Of a stretch of 64,000 nt of DNA, positions 7,430-15,561 are shown in pieces. The notes beneath the pieces are model-generated. The model worked only from the letters and a program-made list of their open reading frames with translations, did not search any database and had not been told where the DNA came from. The first letter of the stretch is position 1. Every line of letters starts with the position of its first letter. The DNA is from Fen-1058 sp964398185 (GTDB taxonomy: Bacteria > Chloroflexota > Anaerolineae > Fen-1058). A program made the position numbers and the translations under genes. The stretch lies in assembly GCA_964398185.1 (NCBI GenBank), contig CAYNML010000010.1, forward strand, positions 30,883-94,882. The letters are read 5' to 3'.

Positions 7430-8926
7430 ATGACTAAGTATGTAGGCGCAGTCGATCAGGGTACCACCAGCACCCGTTTTATGATTTTCAATCACGAAGG
7501 CCAGGTGGTCGGCATCGATCAGAAAGAGCACGAGCAGATCTATCCCAAGCCCGGTTGGGTGGAGCACAACCCGATGGAGATCTGGGAGCGCACGCAAGAG
7601 GTCATCGCCGGGGCGCTGAAGAAGTACAACATTGCTGCGGCTGATCTGGCCGCGGTGGGTGTGACCAACCAGCGCGAGACCACCGTGGTGTGGGAGAAGG
7701 CCACCGGCAAGCCGGTCTATAACGCCATCGTGTGGCAGGACACCCGCACGGACACGATCTGCAACGAGCTGGCCAAGGACGGCGGGCAGGATCGCTTCCG
7801 GACCAAGGTGGGTCTGCCGCTGGCGACCTACTTCTCCGGCCCCAAGGTGAAATGGATTCTGGACAATGTGCCCGGTGTGCGCGAGAAGGCCGAGAAGGGT
7901 GAAGTGCTGTTCGGCAACATCGACACGTGGGTGATCTGGAATCTGACGGGTGGCCCCAATGGCGGCGTGCATGTGACCGATGTGTCCAATGCCAGCCGCA
8001 CCATGCTGATGAATCTGGAGACGCTGGACTGGGATCCGGATATGCTCAAGGTGATGGGGATTCCCAAGGCCATGCTGCCCAAGGTCATGGCGTCGAGCGC
8101 GGTCTACGGCAATGCCACGGGCGTGCTCAACGGCATCCCCGTCGCGGGCGACCTGGGCGATCAGCAGGCGGCGCTGTTCGGGCAGACATGCTTCAGCCCT
8201 GGCGAAGCCAAGAACACTTACGGCACCGGCTGCTTCATGCTGTTGAACACCGGCACCAAGCCTGTGCAGTCGAAGAACGGCCTGTTGACCACGCTGGGCT
8301 ACAAGATCGGCGATCAGGCCGCGGTGTACTGCCTGGAAGGCTCCATCGCCATCACCGGCGCGCTGGTGCAGTGGCTGCGTGACAACCTGCGCCTCTTCGA
8401 CTTCTCGAAGCACGTGGAGGACTATGCCCGCGCGGTCGAGGACAGCGGCGGTATCTACTTTGTGCCCGCCTTCTCCGGTCTGTTCGCGCCGTACTGGAAG
8501 AGCGATGCGCGCGGCGCCATCGTGGGCTTGACCCGCTTCGTCAACAAAGGCCACATCGCGCGCGCGGCGCTGGAAGCCACCGCGTATCAGACCCGCGAAG
8601 TGCTGGACGCGATGAACGCCGATTCCGGCGTGGCGCTGACGGCGCTGAAGGTTGACGGCGGCATGGTCTACAACAACCTGCTGATGCAGTTCCAGGCCGA
8701 CATCCTGGGCGTCCCCGTGATTCGCCCGGTGGTCGCCGAGACCACGGCGTTGGGCGCGGCCTATGCGGCCGGCCTGGCCGTGGGCTACTGGAAGGCCGTG
8801 GAAGACCTGCGCGCCAACTGGGGCAAGGACAAGGAATGGGATCCCAAGATGGACGCGGACACCCGCGCCAAGCTGTATAAGGGTTGGAAGAAGGCCGTGA
8901 CCCGCACCTTCGATTGGGTCGAATAA
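7430..8926 (+). CDS. glpK: Glycerol kinase
   Basis: A 498-aa FGGY-family kinase that forms sn-glycerol 3-phosphate from glycerol and ATP in the cytoplasm. The N-terminal phosphate loop VGAVDQGTTSTRF, the substrate-binding TNQRETT and WQDTRT, and the C-terminal DGGMVYNN with ATP-binding glycines are all present, and length is normal. ATG 7430 is preceded by AGGAGG at the right distance; the frame extends upstream to 7346 without similarity. The gene is followed by a strong hairpin terminator at 8938-9000, so it may end the glpF-dhaKL-glpK transcript. Confidence 0.96.
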   Translation: MTKYVGAVDQGTTSTRFMIFNHEGQVVGIDQKEHEQIYPKPGWVEHNPMEIWERTQEVIAGALKKYNIAAADLAAVGVTNQRETTVVWEKATGKPVYNAIVWQDTRTDTICNELAKDGGQDRFRTKVGLPLATYFSGPKVKWILDNVPGVREKAEKGEVLFGNIDTWVIWNLTGGPNGGVHVTDVSNASRTMLMNLETLDWDPDMLKVMGIPKAMLPKVMASSAVYGNATGVLNGIPVAGDLGDQQAALFGQTCFSPGEAKNTYGTGCFMLLNTGTKPVQSKNGLLTTLGYKIGDQAAVYCLEGSIAITGALVQWLRDNLRLFDFSKHVEDYARAVEDSGGIYFVPAFSGLFAPYWKSDARGAIVGLTRFVNKGHIARAALEATAYQTREVLDAMNADSGVALTALKVDGGMVYNNLLMQFQADILGVPVIRPVVAETTALGAAYAAGLAVGYWKAVEDLRANWGKDKEWDPKMDADTRAKLYKGWKKAVTRTFDWVE

Positions 8927-8937
8927 TCCTCGCTGTG

Positions 8938-9000
8938 GGTGGAACACCGATCGCCCTCCGTGCGTCCGCACGCAAACACCCGATCGGTGTTCCACCTTTT
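8938..9000 (+). terminator. Rho-independent terminator after glpK
   Basis: A perfect 16-bp stem: GGTGGAACACCGATCG (8938-8953) pairs with CGATCGGTGTTCCACC (8981-8996), followed by TTTT. The 27-nt loop carries CGTGCGTCCGCACG, which forms its own small hairpin. It separates glpK from the glpA-type gene. Confidence 0.8.
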
Positions 9001-9114
9001 GCAGGTTCTGGATTGGCCTCCTTGTTTGAAAGATGAGAAACCTTTAAGGTCGATCGGGTAAAGTCTGAGTGGGTTGTGAAGATCAGTAAATTTTGTTGAT
9101 GAGGAGCAGTCGGG

Positions 9115-10278
9115 ATGCAGAAGAAATATCACGTCATCGTCATCGGCGCCGGATCGACCGGCACCGCCACCGCGCATGATCTGGCGCTGCGCGGCCTGCA
9201 AGTCACCGTGATCGAACGCGGCGAGATTGCGTCCGGCACGACGGGGCGCAACCACTGTCTGCTGCACAGCGGCGGGCGCTATGCCGTGACCGATCACGAG
9301 GGCGCAGTGGAGTGCATCGAAGAAAACATGATTTTGCGCAAGATCATGCTGGATGGTCTGGAACTCAACGATGGTTTATTTGTGGCGCTCGACGAGTCTG
9401 ACATGGCCTTCAAGGAAACCTTCCTGGCCAATTGCGAAGAGTGCCACATCCCGGCGCGTGAGATTTCTGTGAAACGCGCCCTGGAAATTGAGCCGTACCT
9501 GAATCCGAAACTTCTCGGGGCGGTGCAAGTCCCCGATGGTGTCTTTGATCCTTATCGGTTCTGTCTGTCATTTTTGGCCACGGCCAAGAAGAACGGTGCA
9601 ACAGTTCTGCCGTATCACGAAGTCACCGGGCTGCTGATGTCGGGCAAGGCGGTGAGCGGCGTCAAGGTGCGCGATCATCGGACTGAAAAAGAGTACGAGA
9701 TCGGCGCGGACCTCGTCGTGAATGCCACCGGCCCGTGGGCGGGACAGATCGCCGCTTTCGCCAACGTCGATGTGCCGGTGCTGCCGACGGCGGGCGTGAT
9801 GGTCTCGGTCTCAAAGCGCCTGAATCAGATGGTGGTCAATCGCCTGAACAAGCCGCACGACGGCGACATCGTGGTGCCGCAGCGCATGACGTCCATCATC
9901 GGCACGTCGTCGTGGAAAGTTGACGATGCCAACGCCATCAAGATTCCGCAAGAGCACGTTGACAAGATGATCGATTACGGCGAGAAAATGATTCCGGCCC
10001 TGCGCCATAATCCCATCCGCGGCGTGATGGTGGTGGCCCGCCCGCTCATCGGCAAGAAGGTCGCCGACGAGCGCGAGGTGAGCCGCACCTTTGCGGCGTT
10101 CGATCACGCGCACGATGGCGTTGAGAACTTTGTCACCATCTCCGGCGGCAAGACCACCACGGCGCGCGGCATGGCCGAGGCGGTCTCCAACACCGTCTGC
10201 AAGAAGCTGGGCGTCAGCGCGGAATGCCGCACGCGCGACGTGGTGCTGGAGTCGTATCGGAACTATTACAACAATTGA
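9115..10278 (+). CDS. glpA: GlpA-type FAD-dependent glycerol-3-phosphate dehydrogenase, catalytic subunit lacking the C-terminal domain
   Basis: A 387-aa flavoprotein that would oxidise sn-glycerol 3-phosphate to dihydroxyacetone phosphate. The Rossmann motif VIGAGSTGTATAHDLALRG is at the N terminus. GTTGRNHCLLHSGGRYAVTD matches the GlpA signature very closely. VVNATGPWAG and TISGGKTTTARGMAE are in the expected places. Compared with E. coli GlpA (542 aa), about 150 residues are missing at the C terminus, where the BFD-like iron-sulfur domain would be. The next three genes encode an SdhB-like iron-sulfur protein and two SdhC/D-like anchors, so electrons probably leave by that route rather than through GlpB/GlpC. 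The start at ATG 9115 follows GAGGAG. Confidence 0.9.
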   Translation: MQKKYHVIVIGAGSTGTATAHDLALRGLQVTVIERGEIASGTTGRNHCLLHSGGRYAVTDHEGAVECIEENMILRKIMLDGLELNDGLFVALDESDMAFKETFLANCEECHIPAREISVKRALEIEPYLNPKLLGAVQVPDGVFDPYRFCLSFLATAKKNGATVLPYHEVTGLLMSGKAVSGVKVRDHRTEKEYEIGADLVVNATGPWAGQIAAFANVDVPVLPTAGVMVSVSKRLNQMVVNRLNKPHDGDIVVPQRMTSIIGTSSWKVDDANAIKIPQEHVDKMIDYGEKMIPALRHNPIRGVMVVARPLIGKKVADEREVSRTFAAFDHAHDGVENFVTISGGKTTTARGMAEAVSNTVCKKLGVSAECRTRDVVLESYRNYYNN

Positions 10279-10279
10279 T

Positions 10280-10335
10280 GCGTAAAACGTAATGCGTAAA
10301 ACGTAATCTGCCCGTTTACGTTTCACGTTTTACGA
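10280..10335. repeat. Heptamer array with inverted arms between glpA and the iron-sulfur subunit gene
   Basis: Eight consecutive 7-bp units: GCGTAAA, ACGTAAT, GCGTAAA, ACGTAAT, a linker unit, TTTACGT, TTCACGT, TTTACGA. The last three are complements of the first four, giving an imperfect hairpin of about 20 bp. It begins 2 nt after the glpA stop codon. Related arrays occur at 36038-36108 and 47351-47412. Confidence 0.85.
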
Positions 10336-10371
10336 GATGGGAACATCCCACCCATAACGGGGGACTGTCTC

Positions 10372-11094
10372 GTGAAACTCAACGTCAAAATCTATCGCTA
10401 TAAACCCGGAACCGAGCCGCGCTACGATACGTTCCCCGTGGAAGTGCCGGAGACTGCCAACGTGCTGGATGCGATCGAGCGGGTGTGGGCCGATCACGAT
10501 ATGTCGATCATGTTCCGCCATGCCTGCCATCACGCCTCGTGCGGATCGTGCGGCCTGCTGGTGAACGGTCAAGAGAAGCTGCCCTGCGTGACGCCGGTGA
10601 AGGACTACGGCGAAGGCGCAACGCTCAAGATCGATCCGATGCGCAACATGCCCGTCATCACAGACATCGCCGTGGACGCCAGCGTGATCTATCAGCGCAT
10701 GCGCCTCATCGGCATGCCCATCATCCGCCATGCGGAAACGCTGCGTCCCGACAAGCACACCATCCTGCCAGAAGGACTGGAAGCCTTCGGACGCTTTGAG
10801 AACTGCCTCGAATGCGGTCTGTGCCTCTCGGCGTGCCCGGTCATGGCCACCGATCCGCAGTTCCTGGGCCCGATGACGCTGGCCGCGGCTGAACGGCTGC
10901 TGGCGGAGCCGCGCGGCGCAGACGTGGAACGCATCTATCAACTGGTGGACGACGAGCATGGCGTGTGGCGCTGCCACTCCTCGTTCGAGTGCACTGAGGC
11001 TTGCCCGTACGAAGTCGATCCGGGCGCGGCCATCATGCGCCTCAAGCGCAAGGTTGGCGGGCGCAAGATCAAGCGGTTCTTTGGCGGTTCGTAA
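10372..11094 (+). CDS. Succinate dehydrogenase/fumarate reductase-like iron-sulfur subunit, probable electron-transfer subunit of a glycerol-3-phosphate dehydrogenase complex
   Basis: A 240-aa SdhB/FrdB homologue with ligands for three clusters: 2Fe-2S from C52, C57, C60 and C72 (CHHASCGSCGLLVNGQEKLPC region); 4Fe-4S from C145, C148, C151 and C155 (CLECGLCLSACP); and 3Fe-4S from C201, C207 and C211 (CHSSFECTEACP). It starts with GTG 10372 after GGGGGA. The usual flavoprotein partner SdhA is absent from the window; the upstream gene is a GlpA-type flavoprotein and the downstream genes are two small heme-anchor-like proteins. I infer that it carries electrons from glycerol 3-phosphate to quinone. 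Alternatively it could be a true SdhB whose sdhA lies elsewhere. Confidence 0.88.
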   Translation: MKLNVKIYRYKPGTEPRYDTFPVEVPETANVLDAIERVWADHDMSIMFRHACHHASCGSCGLLVNGQEKLPCVTPVKDYGEGATLKIDPMRNMPVITDIAVDASVIYQRMRLIGMPIIRHAETLRPDKHTILPEGLEAFGRFENCLECGLCLSACPVMATDPQFLGPMTLAAAERLLAEPRGADVERIYQLVDDEHGVWRCHSSFECTEACPYEVDPGAAIMRLKRKVGGRKIKRFFGGS

Positions 11095-11158
11095 CTGGTA
11101 GCTGGCAGTTGGTCGTTAGTTGTTGGTAAGAACTACCAATGACCCGCAACTATTGGAG
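11094..11158. repeat. Heptamer array (GTTGGTA/GTTAGTT type) with partial inverted arm
   Basis: 7-bp units ACTGGTA, GCTGGCA, GTTGGTC, GTTAGTT, GTTGGTA, then the opposite-strand units AACTACC, AATGACC, CGCAACT, ATTGGAG. The array overlaps the last base of the preceding stop codon. Its last unit supplies the GGAGG ribosome binding site of the next gene at 11164. Confidence 0.75.
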
Positions 11159-11163
11159 GTTCT

Positions 11164-11565
11164 ATGACGACGGACGTTCAACCTAAACCTGTAAAGCGCA
11201 GACCGCTGGAATGGTTCAATCTGAAAGGCAAGCGCGTGGGCTTCTGGGCCTACGTGGTGATGCGGCTTAGCGCCGTGGGGCTGGTGCTGTATCTCTTCCT
11301 GCATCTGGCGATTTTGAGTCAGCTGGCGCTGGGGCCGGCGCAGTGGGACAGCTTTGTGGCAACGGCCAAATCGCCAGCGTTCCTGCTGTTGGATGTGATA
11401 TTGATCGTCGGCATTCTGGCGCACGGCTTGAACGGCATCCGCCTGTCGCTCATCGGCTTTGGCATTGGCGTGCCGAGCCACAAGTTGATGCTGTGGCTGG
11501 CGGTGATCTTGACGATCGTTTTCAGCATTTTGAGCGCGCTGGCCATTTTCGCCGAGACGAAATAG
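11164..11565 (+). CDS. SdhC-like membrane anchor subunit
   Basis: A 133-aa protein with three predicted membrane segments (about residues 27-52, 72-96 and 108-130). It carries H47 in the first helix (LYLFLHLAIL) and a HGLNGIRLSLIG motif (H87, R93) in the second. The H-x-x-x-G-x-R pattern is typical of succinate dehydrogenase anchors, where His ligates heme b and Arg lies near the quinone site. It sits between the SdhB-like gene and a second anchor gene, 12 nt apart. It probably passes electrons from the iron-sulfur subunit to quinone in the cytoplasmic membrane. Confidence 0.8.
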   Translation: MTTDVQPKPVKRRPLEWFNLKGKRVGFWAYVVMRLSAVGLVLYLFLHLAILSQLALGPAQWDSFVATAKSPAFLLLDVILIVGILAHGLNGIRLSLIGFGIGVPSHKLMLWLAVILTIVFSILSALAIFAETK

Positions 11566-11577
11566 CGGGGAGGCACG

Positions 11578-11949
11578 ATGGTTGAAAAACAATTAACGCG
11601 CGAACGGACCAGCAGTTGGTCGTGGATTTTGCAGGCTTTTACAGGCGTCTTGCTCGTCGTGTTGTTAGGCTTGCACATGGTGGTGCAGCACTTTGTGGTG
11701 GAAGGCGGCCTGCGCAATTATGAGCAGGTGGTGCAGTATTTGTCTAATCCCTTTGTGTTTCTGCTGGAAATTGCCTTCTTGATCGTCGTGACGTGGCACG
11801 CGCTGCTGGGCGTGCGCGCCATTATTCTTGATCTGGGGTTGAAGCCGGCCACCGAACGCCGCGTCACGGCCTTTCTATCAATCGTCGGCGTGGTTACGGT
11901 GGCCTATGGCATCTGGCTGAGTGCGACGATTGTGTCACAGGGTGCATAG
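11578..11949 (+). CDS. SdhD-like membrane anchor subunit
   Basis: A 123-aa protein with three membrane segments (about 18-39, 58-80 and 93-117). H33 and H38 lie in the first helix (GLHMVVQHF), and HALLGVRAIILDLG (H74, R80) lies in the second, again the H-x-x-x-G-x-R anchor pattern. A GGGGAGG ribosome binding site precedes ATG 11578. Together with the preceding gene it makes a two-protein anchor like SdhC/SdhD. The downstream methyltransferase gene begins next to its stop codon, so these genes are co-transcribed. Confidence 0.8.
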   Translation: MVEKQLTRERTSSWSWILQAFTGVLLVVLLGLHMVVQHFVVEGGLRNYEQVVQYLSNPFVFLLEIAFLIVVTWHALLGVRAIILDLGLKPATERRVTAFLSIVGVVTVAYGIWLSATIVSQGA

Positions 11950-11950
11950 C

Positions 11951-12517
11951 GTGTTGATTGACGATTGGGAAGCGACCTTTGCGCCTTATGATGAAGAGAC
12001 TTATCGCGCCGTGCTGGCGCACATTGCGCCCCAGGATGTGGTGCTGGACATCGGCGCAGGCGATTTGCGCCTGACCCGGCGTGTGGCGGCAGTGGCGCAG
12101 CGCGTGGTTGCCATCGAGCGCGATCCGGCGGTGCTGGCACAAGCCGATCGGATGACGTGGCCCACTAATCTGCTCGTGATCTGTGCCGACGCACTGACGA
12201 CTTCGTTTCCAACCGATGTGACGACGGCCATCCTGTTGATGCGCCACTGCACGCGCGAACACTTTGCCGCCTATGTGGAGCGCTTGAGTGCGCTGGGGGG
12301 CTGCCGGCGGTTGATTACGAACGCGCGCTGGAAGATGGACGTGGAAGTGATCGATCTCCGATCGGGCGGGGTGTATGATCCCGATCGGGCGGGGTGGTAT
12401 GCCTGCCGCTGCGGCGCGATCGGGTTTACGCCGGGTGATCCGGCCGTCATCACGCCGCAGGTTTTGGCGAATGTTGTCGATGTGGTGAGTTGTCCGCAGT
12501 GCAGCATGCAGCACTAA
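11951..12517 (+). CDS. Class I SAM-dependent methyltransferase with cysteine-rich C terminus
   Basis: A protein of about 188 aa. Motif I is VLDIGAGDLRLTRRVA, followed by an acidic residue at the end of strand 2 (VVAIERDP), as in KsgA/Erm-like and related enzymes. Motif IV is weak (ILLMRHC), so the substrate is unclear. The C terminus carries CRC and CPQC pairs about 47 residues apart, suggesting a small zinc site. GTG 11951 directly follows the upstream stop; an alternative ATG at 11921 overlaps the anchor gene. It lies between the anchor genes and dhaM in one transcription unit, but a role in glycerol metabolism is not evident. Confidence 0.65.
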   Translation: MLIDDWEATFAPYDEETYRAVLAHIAPQDVVLDIGAGDLRLTRRVAAVAQRVVAIERDPAVLAQADRMTWPTNLLVICADALTTSFPTDVTTAILLMRHCTREHFAAYVERLSALGGCRRLITNARWKMDVEVIDLRSGGVYDPDRAGWYACRCGAIGFTPGDPAVITPQVLANVVDVVSCPQCSMQH

Positions 12518-12526
12518 GAGGACATC

Positions 12527-15013
12527 ATGGTCAATCTTGTCATCGTTTCTCACAGTCCGTCTCTGGCAGCCGGCGTAGCCGAACTGGCGCGTGCCATGAC
12601 GCAGCAGCCGATCGTCATTGCGACGGCGGCCGGCACCGGCGACGCGCAGCATCCCTTGGGCACTAACGCCGACGAGATTCGCCGCGCCGTCGAAGCGGCC
12701 TACAGTGTTGACGGCGTGCTGGTGCTGATGGATCTGGGCAGCGCCATCATGAGCGCTGAGCTGGCGCTGGAAATGCTGCCGAAAGCGTTACGGCCTCACG
12801 TGCGGTTGATCGCTGCGCCGGTGGTAGAAGGCGCTATCGCGGCGGCGGTGCAAGCCAGCCTGGGCGGTTCGCTGGAGGAGGTGGCCGCCGAAGCGATGGG
12901 CGCGCTGGCGGCCAAGATCGATCAACTGGGCCAGTTCCAGCCGCAACCGCCGTTGAAGACCAAGGTGACGCATCCGCTGGCAGGCGCGCAAGATATTGTG
13001 GTGACGATTGAAAATCGGCTAGGGCTGCACGCGCGACCGGCGGCGCAGTTTGTGCAGACCGCCGCGCGCTTCCAGTCAGACATCTTCATGGTGCGCGTCA
13101 CCGATGACACCCGGCGCGCCAATGCCAAGAGCATCAATGCGGTGGCGTCCTTTGGCGCGCGGCAAAACGAAGTGATTCGCCTCACGGCGGTTGGCGTTGA
13201 TGCTGCTGAAGCGCTGCAAGCGCTGCGCGAGCTCATCGCGTCGAAGTTTGGCGAGGATGACGCCGAAGTGGCCGCGCCGGCGACCACACTGCCCGTCGTG
13301 ACAACCGGCGAAGCTGGAGCACTGATCGGTGTGGCCGCCTCGCCCGGCTTTGCCCTGGGTCCCGCGGTGCTGCTGCACTTCGCGGAACCGCTCGTGGAAC
13401 GCCGCCCGATCGAAAACGCCGCCAGGGAATGGGCGCGTCTGCAGACCGCGCTGGACGCCGTGCGCACCGCCACCGAAACACTGCGTGATCAGATCGCGCG
13501 CTCGGCCAACAAGTATGATGCCGCCATCTTCGACGCACACCTGCTGTTTTTGAACGATCCGGAATTCCTGGACGGGGTGCGCCACACCCTCGAGGCGGAA
13601 CACGTCAACGCCGAATGGGCGTGGAAGACGGCCGTCGAGGCGTCGGCGCAAAAATTCGAAGCCATCGACGACGAATACATGCGCGCCCGCGCGGCAGATG
13701 TGCGCGACATCGGGCGGCAGGTGCTGGTGCAGTTGACGGGGCAGGGCAAAGAAGTGGAACTGCCGCATGCCGGCATTTTGATTGCGATCGATCTCGCGCC
13801 ATCTGATACGGCGCGGCTCGATCGCTCGAAGGTGTTGGGCATCTGCACCGAGCGCGGCGGGCCGACCTCGCACAGCGCGATTCTGGCGCGCACGCTGGGC
13901 ATTCCGGCCGTGGTGGGACTCGGCCCCAGGGTCATGACCATTGCCGATGGCGCCAACTTGATCGTGGATGGGCAGGACGGCAAAATTTTGACGGCGCCGA
14001 CTCCGGCGGAGATCGACGACTACACCAAGCGCCTGAAAGATTGGCATCTGGCGCGTGACACCGCCCGATCGGCCAGCGCGGCCCCGGCGGTGATGAAAGA
14101 CGGCACAGCGATTGAAGTGGTGGCCAACATTGGCAGCACGGAAGATGCGCGGGTGGCGCTGGACAACGGCGCAGAAGGCGTGGGCTTGCTGCGCACGGAG
14201 TTCCTGTTCCTCGATCGGCGCGACGCGCCCGGCGAAGAAGAACAGTTCGACGCGTATCAGACCATCGCCACGGTGATGGGCGAGCGGCCCGTCATCGTGC
14301 GCACGCTGGATGTGGGCGGTGACAAGCCGCTGGCCTATCTCGATCTGGGCCGCGAAGAAAACCCATTCCTGGGGCAGCGCGCCATTCGCCTGTGTCTCAA
14401 TCGCCCCGACATCTTCAAGACGCAGCTGCGCGCCATTCTGCGCGCGACGCCGCAGCACAACCTGAAAATCATGTTCCCCATGATCGCCGACGTCACCGAG
14501 GTGCGCCGCGCCCGCGCGCTGTTCAACGAAGCCCGCGCGGAATTGGCAGCCGCGCAAGCGCCGTTAGCCGATCGGGTTGAGGTAGGCATTATGGTGGAGA
14601 TTCCGGCCGCGGCCATCCTCGCGCATGTGCTGGCCCCCGAAGTCGATTTCTTCTCCATCGGCACGAATGACCTGACGCAGTACACGCTGGCGGCCGAGCG
14701 GGGCAATCGGGCGGTGACGCATTTGCAGGACGCGCTGCATCCCGCCGTGCTGATCCAGATCCGGCAGACGGTGCAGGCCGCCAGCGCGCACGGCAAGTGG
14801 GTGGGCGTGTGCGGCGAACTGGCCGGCGACCCGGCGGCGATTCCGATTTTGATCGGGTTGGGCGTGAAGGAACTCAGCATGGCCAGCGGATCAATTCCGA
14901 AGGCCAAGCAGATCATTCGGGGCTTGAGCTTGAAAGACGCGCAGACCGCGGCGGCGCAGGCGCTGCAGCTGGATACGGCCGAAGCGGTGCGCAAACTGAT
15001 GAAAGCCGCATAG
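12527..15013 (+). CDS. dhaM: Multidomain phosphotransferase: DhaM (EIIA) - HPr - complete Enzyme I fusion
   Basis: An 828-aa fusion. The DhaM EIIA-mannose-like domain has its phosphorylated His at residue 9 (VIVSHSPSLA). An HPr domain follows with GLHARPA (His168), then a full Enzyme I with the active-site His449 in GGPTSHSAIL, the PEP-binding LRTEFLFLDR, FSIGTNDLTQYTLA, and the catalytic Cys near 762 in GVCGELAG. E. coli DhaM (472 aa) has only the N-terminal part of Enzyme I and needs general EI and HPr. This protein could carry phosphate from PEP to DhaL by itself. It starts 10 nt after the methyltransferase gene and ends at a clear terminator. Confidence 0.95.
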   Translation: MVNLVIVSHSPSLAAGVAELARAMTQQPIVIATAAGTGDAQHPLGTNADEIRRAVEAAYSVDGVLVLMDLGSAIMSAELALEMLPKALRPHVRLIAAPVVEGAIAAAVQASLGGSLEEVAAEAMGALAAKIDQLGQFQPQPPLKTKVTHPLAGAQDIVVTIENRLGLHARPAAQFVQTAARFQSDIFMVRVTDDTRRANAKSINAVASFGARQNEVIRLTAVGVDAAEALQALRELIASKFGEDDAEVAAPATTLPVVTTGEAGALIGVAASPGFALGPAVLLHFAEPLVERRPIENAAREWARLQTALDAVRTATETLRDQIARSANKYDAAIFDAHLLFLNDPEFLDGVRHTLEAEHVNAEWAWKTAVEASAQKFEAIDDEYMRARAADVRDIGRQVLVQLTGQGKEVELPHAGILIAIDLAPSDTARLDRSKVLGICTERGGPTSHSAILARTLGIPAVVGLGPRVMTIADGANLIVDGQDGKILTAPTPAEIDDYTKRLKDWHLARDTARSASAAPAVMKDGTAIEVVANIGSTEDARVALDNGAEGVGLLRTEFLFLDRRDAPGEEEQFDAYQTIATVMGERPVIVRTLDVGGDKPLAYLDLGREENPFLGQRAIRLCLNRPDIFKTQLRAILRATPQHNLKIMFPMIADVTEVRRARALFNEARAELAAAQAPLADRVEVGIMVEIPAAAILAHVLAPEVDFFSIGTNDLTQYTLAAERGNRAVTHLQDALHPAVLIQIRQTVQAASAHGKWVGVCGELAGDPAAIPILIGLGVKELSMASGSIPKAKQIIRGLSLKDAQTAAAQALQLDTAEAVRKLMKAA

Positions 15014-15036
15014 ACATAGAAATCCGGTTTACGGCG

Positions 15037-15076
15037 CAGCCCTTGCCAGATCTCTGGCAGGGGCTGTTGTTGTTTT
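15037..15076 (+). terminator. Rho-independent terminator after dhaM
   Basis: CAGCCCTTGCCAGA (15037-15050) pairs with TCTGGCAGGGGCTG (15053-15066) with one T-G wobble, followed by TTGTTGTTTT. It ends the glycerol/dihydroxyacetone locus. Confidence 0.85.
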
Positions 15077-15141
15077 GGAACTCTTTTGTAACCCCGTTCG
15101 ACGCGCTGGAAGCATACAATACAACCACGAGGTGAAATTCC

Positions 15142-15561
15142 ATGCGCGCAAAACAGATGCTGTGGGGAATGCTCTTGCTTGCTGTCCTGAGTGTGCCCGT
15201 GTTCGATCAGCCGCTGCGCTCGACGGCGGCTGGTACACCACTCCGATCGGGCCTCATCTTGCTGGCGAACATCACGGCGGCCTGCACCGGCCCGGCGCGG
15301 CCCGAGATCACATGTTCGCAGCCGTATGTAGGTGAATTTGTTGTGACGGCCCTGAACGGCGCCGAGGTGGCGCGGTTGCGATCGAATTATCTGGGCCAGG
15401 CTGTTGTCGCTCTGCCGCCTGGCCGCTACCTGGTGGGCGCACGAACCGAGCTGCGTTATCCGCGCGCCGCGCCGGTGGCGGTGGACGTTGTCGCCGATCG
15501 GTACACGTACGTGGTGCTGCGGCTGGAAGCTGGGCCGCGTGAACACTCTTCACTCCGCTGA
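15142..15561 (+). CDS. Small secreted protein, paralogue of the next gene
   Basis: A 139-aa protein with an N-terminal signal peptide (about 1-30) and no recognised catalytic residues. The mature part holds a conserved block, CTGPARPEITC then SQPYVGEFVVT, and later VALPPGRYLVG, which resembles a beta-sandwich of the carboxypeptidase-regulatory or prealbumin-like type. The same block recurs in the gene at 15733 (CPGPERPGQVC, TQPYAGEFVVT, VDLPPGEYTV), so the two are a tandem duplication. The paired cysteines may form a disulfide. Function unknown. ATG 15142 follows GAGGTGAAATTCC. Confidence 0.65.
   Translation: MRAKQMLWGMLLLAVLSVPVFDQPLRSTAAGTPLRSGLILLANITAACTGPARPEITCSQPYVGEFVVTALNGAEVARLRSNYLGQAVVALPPGRYLVGARTELRYPRAAPVAVDVVADRYTYVVLRLEAGPREHSSLR

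Noticed and set aside
10372..11949. Ordinary sdhCDB operon with sdhA missing by assembly error
   Set aside because: The sequence is continuous with no N run, and a GlpA-type flavoprotein lies in the expected flavoprotein position within a glycerol locus. The possibility that it also serves an SdhA elsewhere is kept open.
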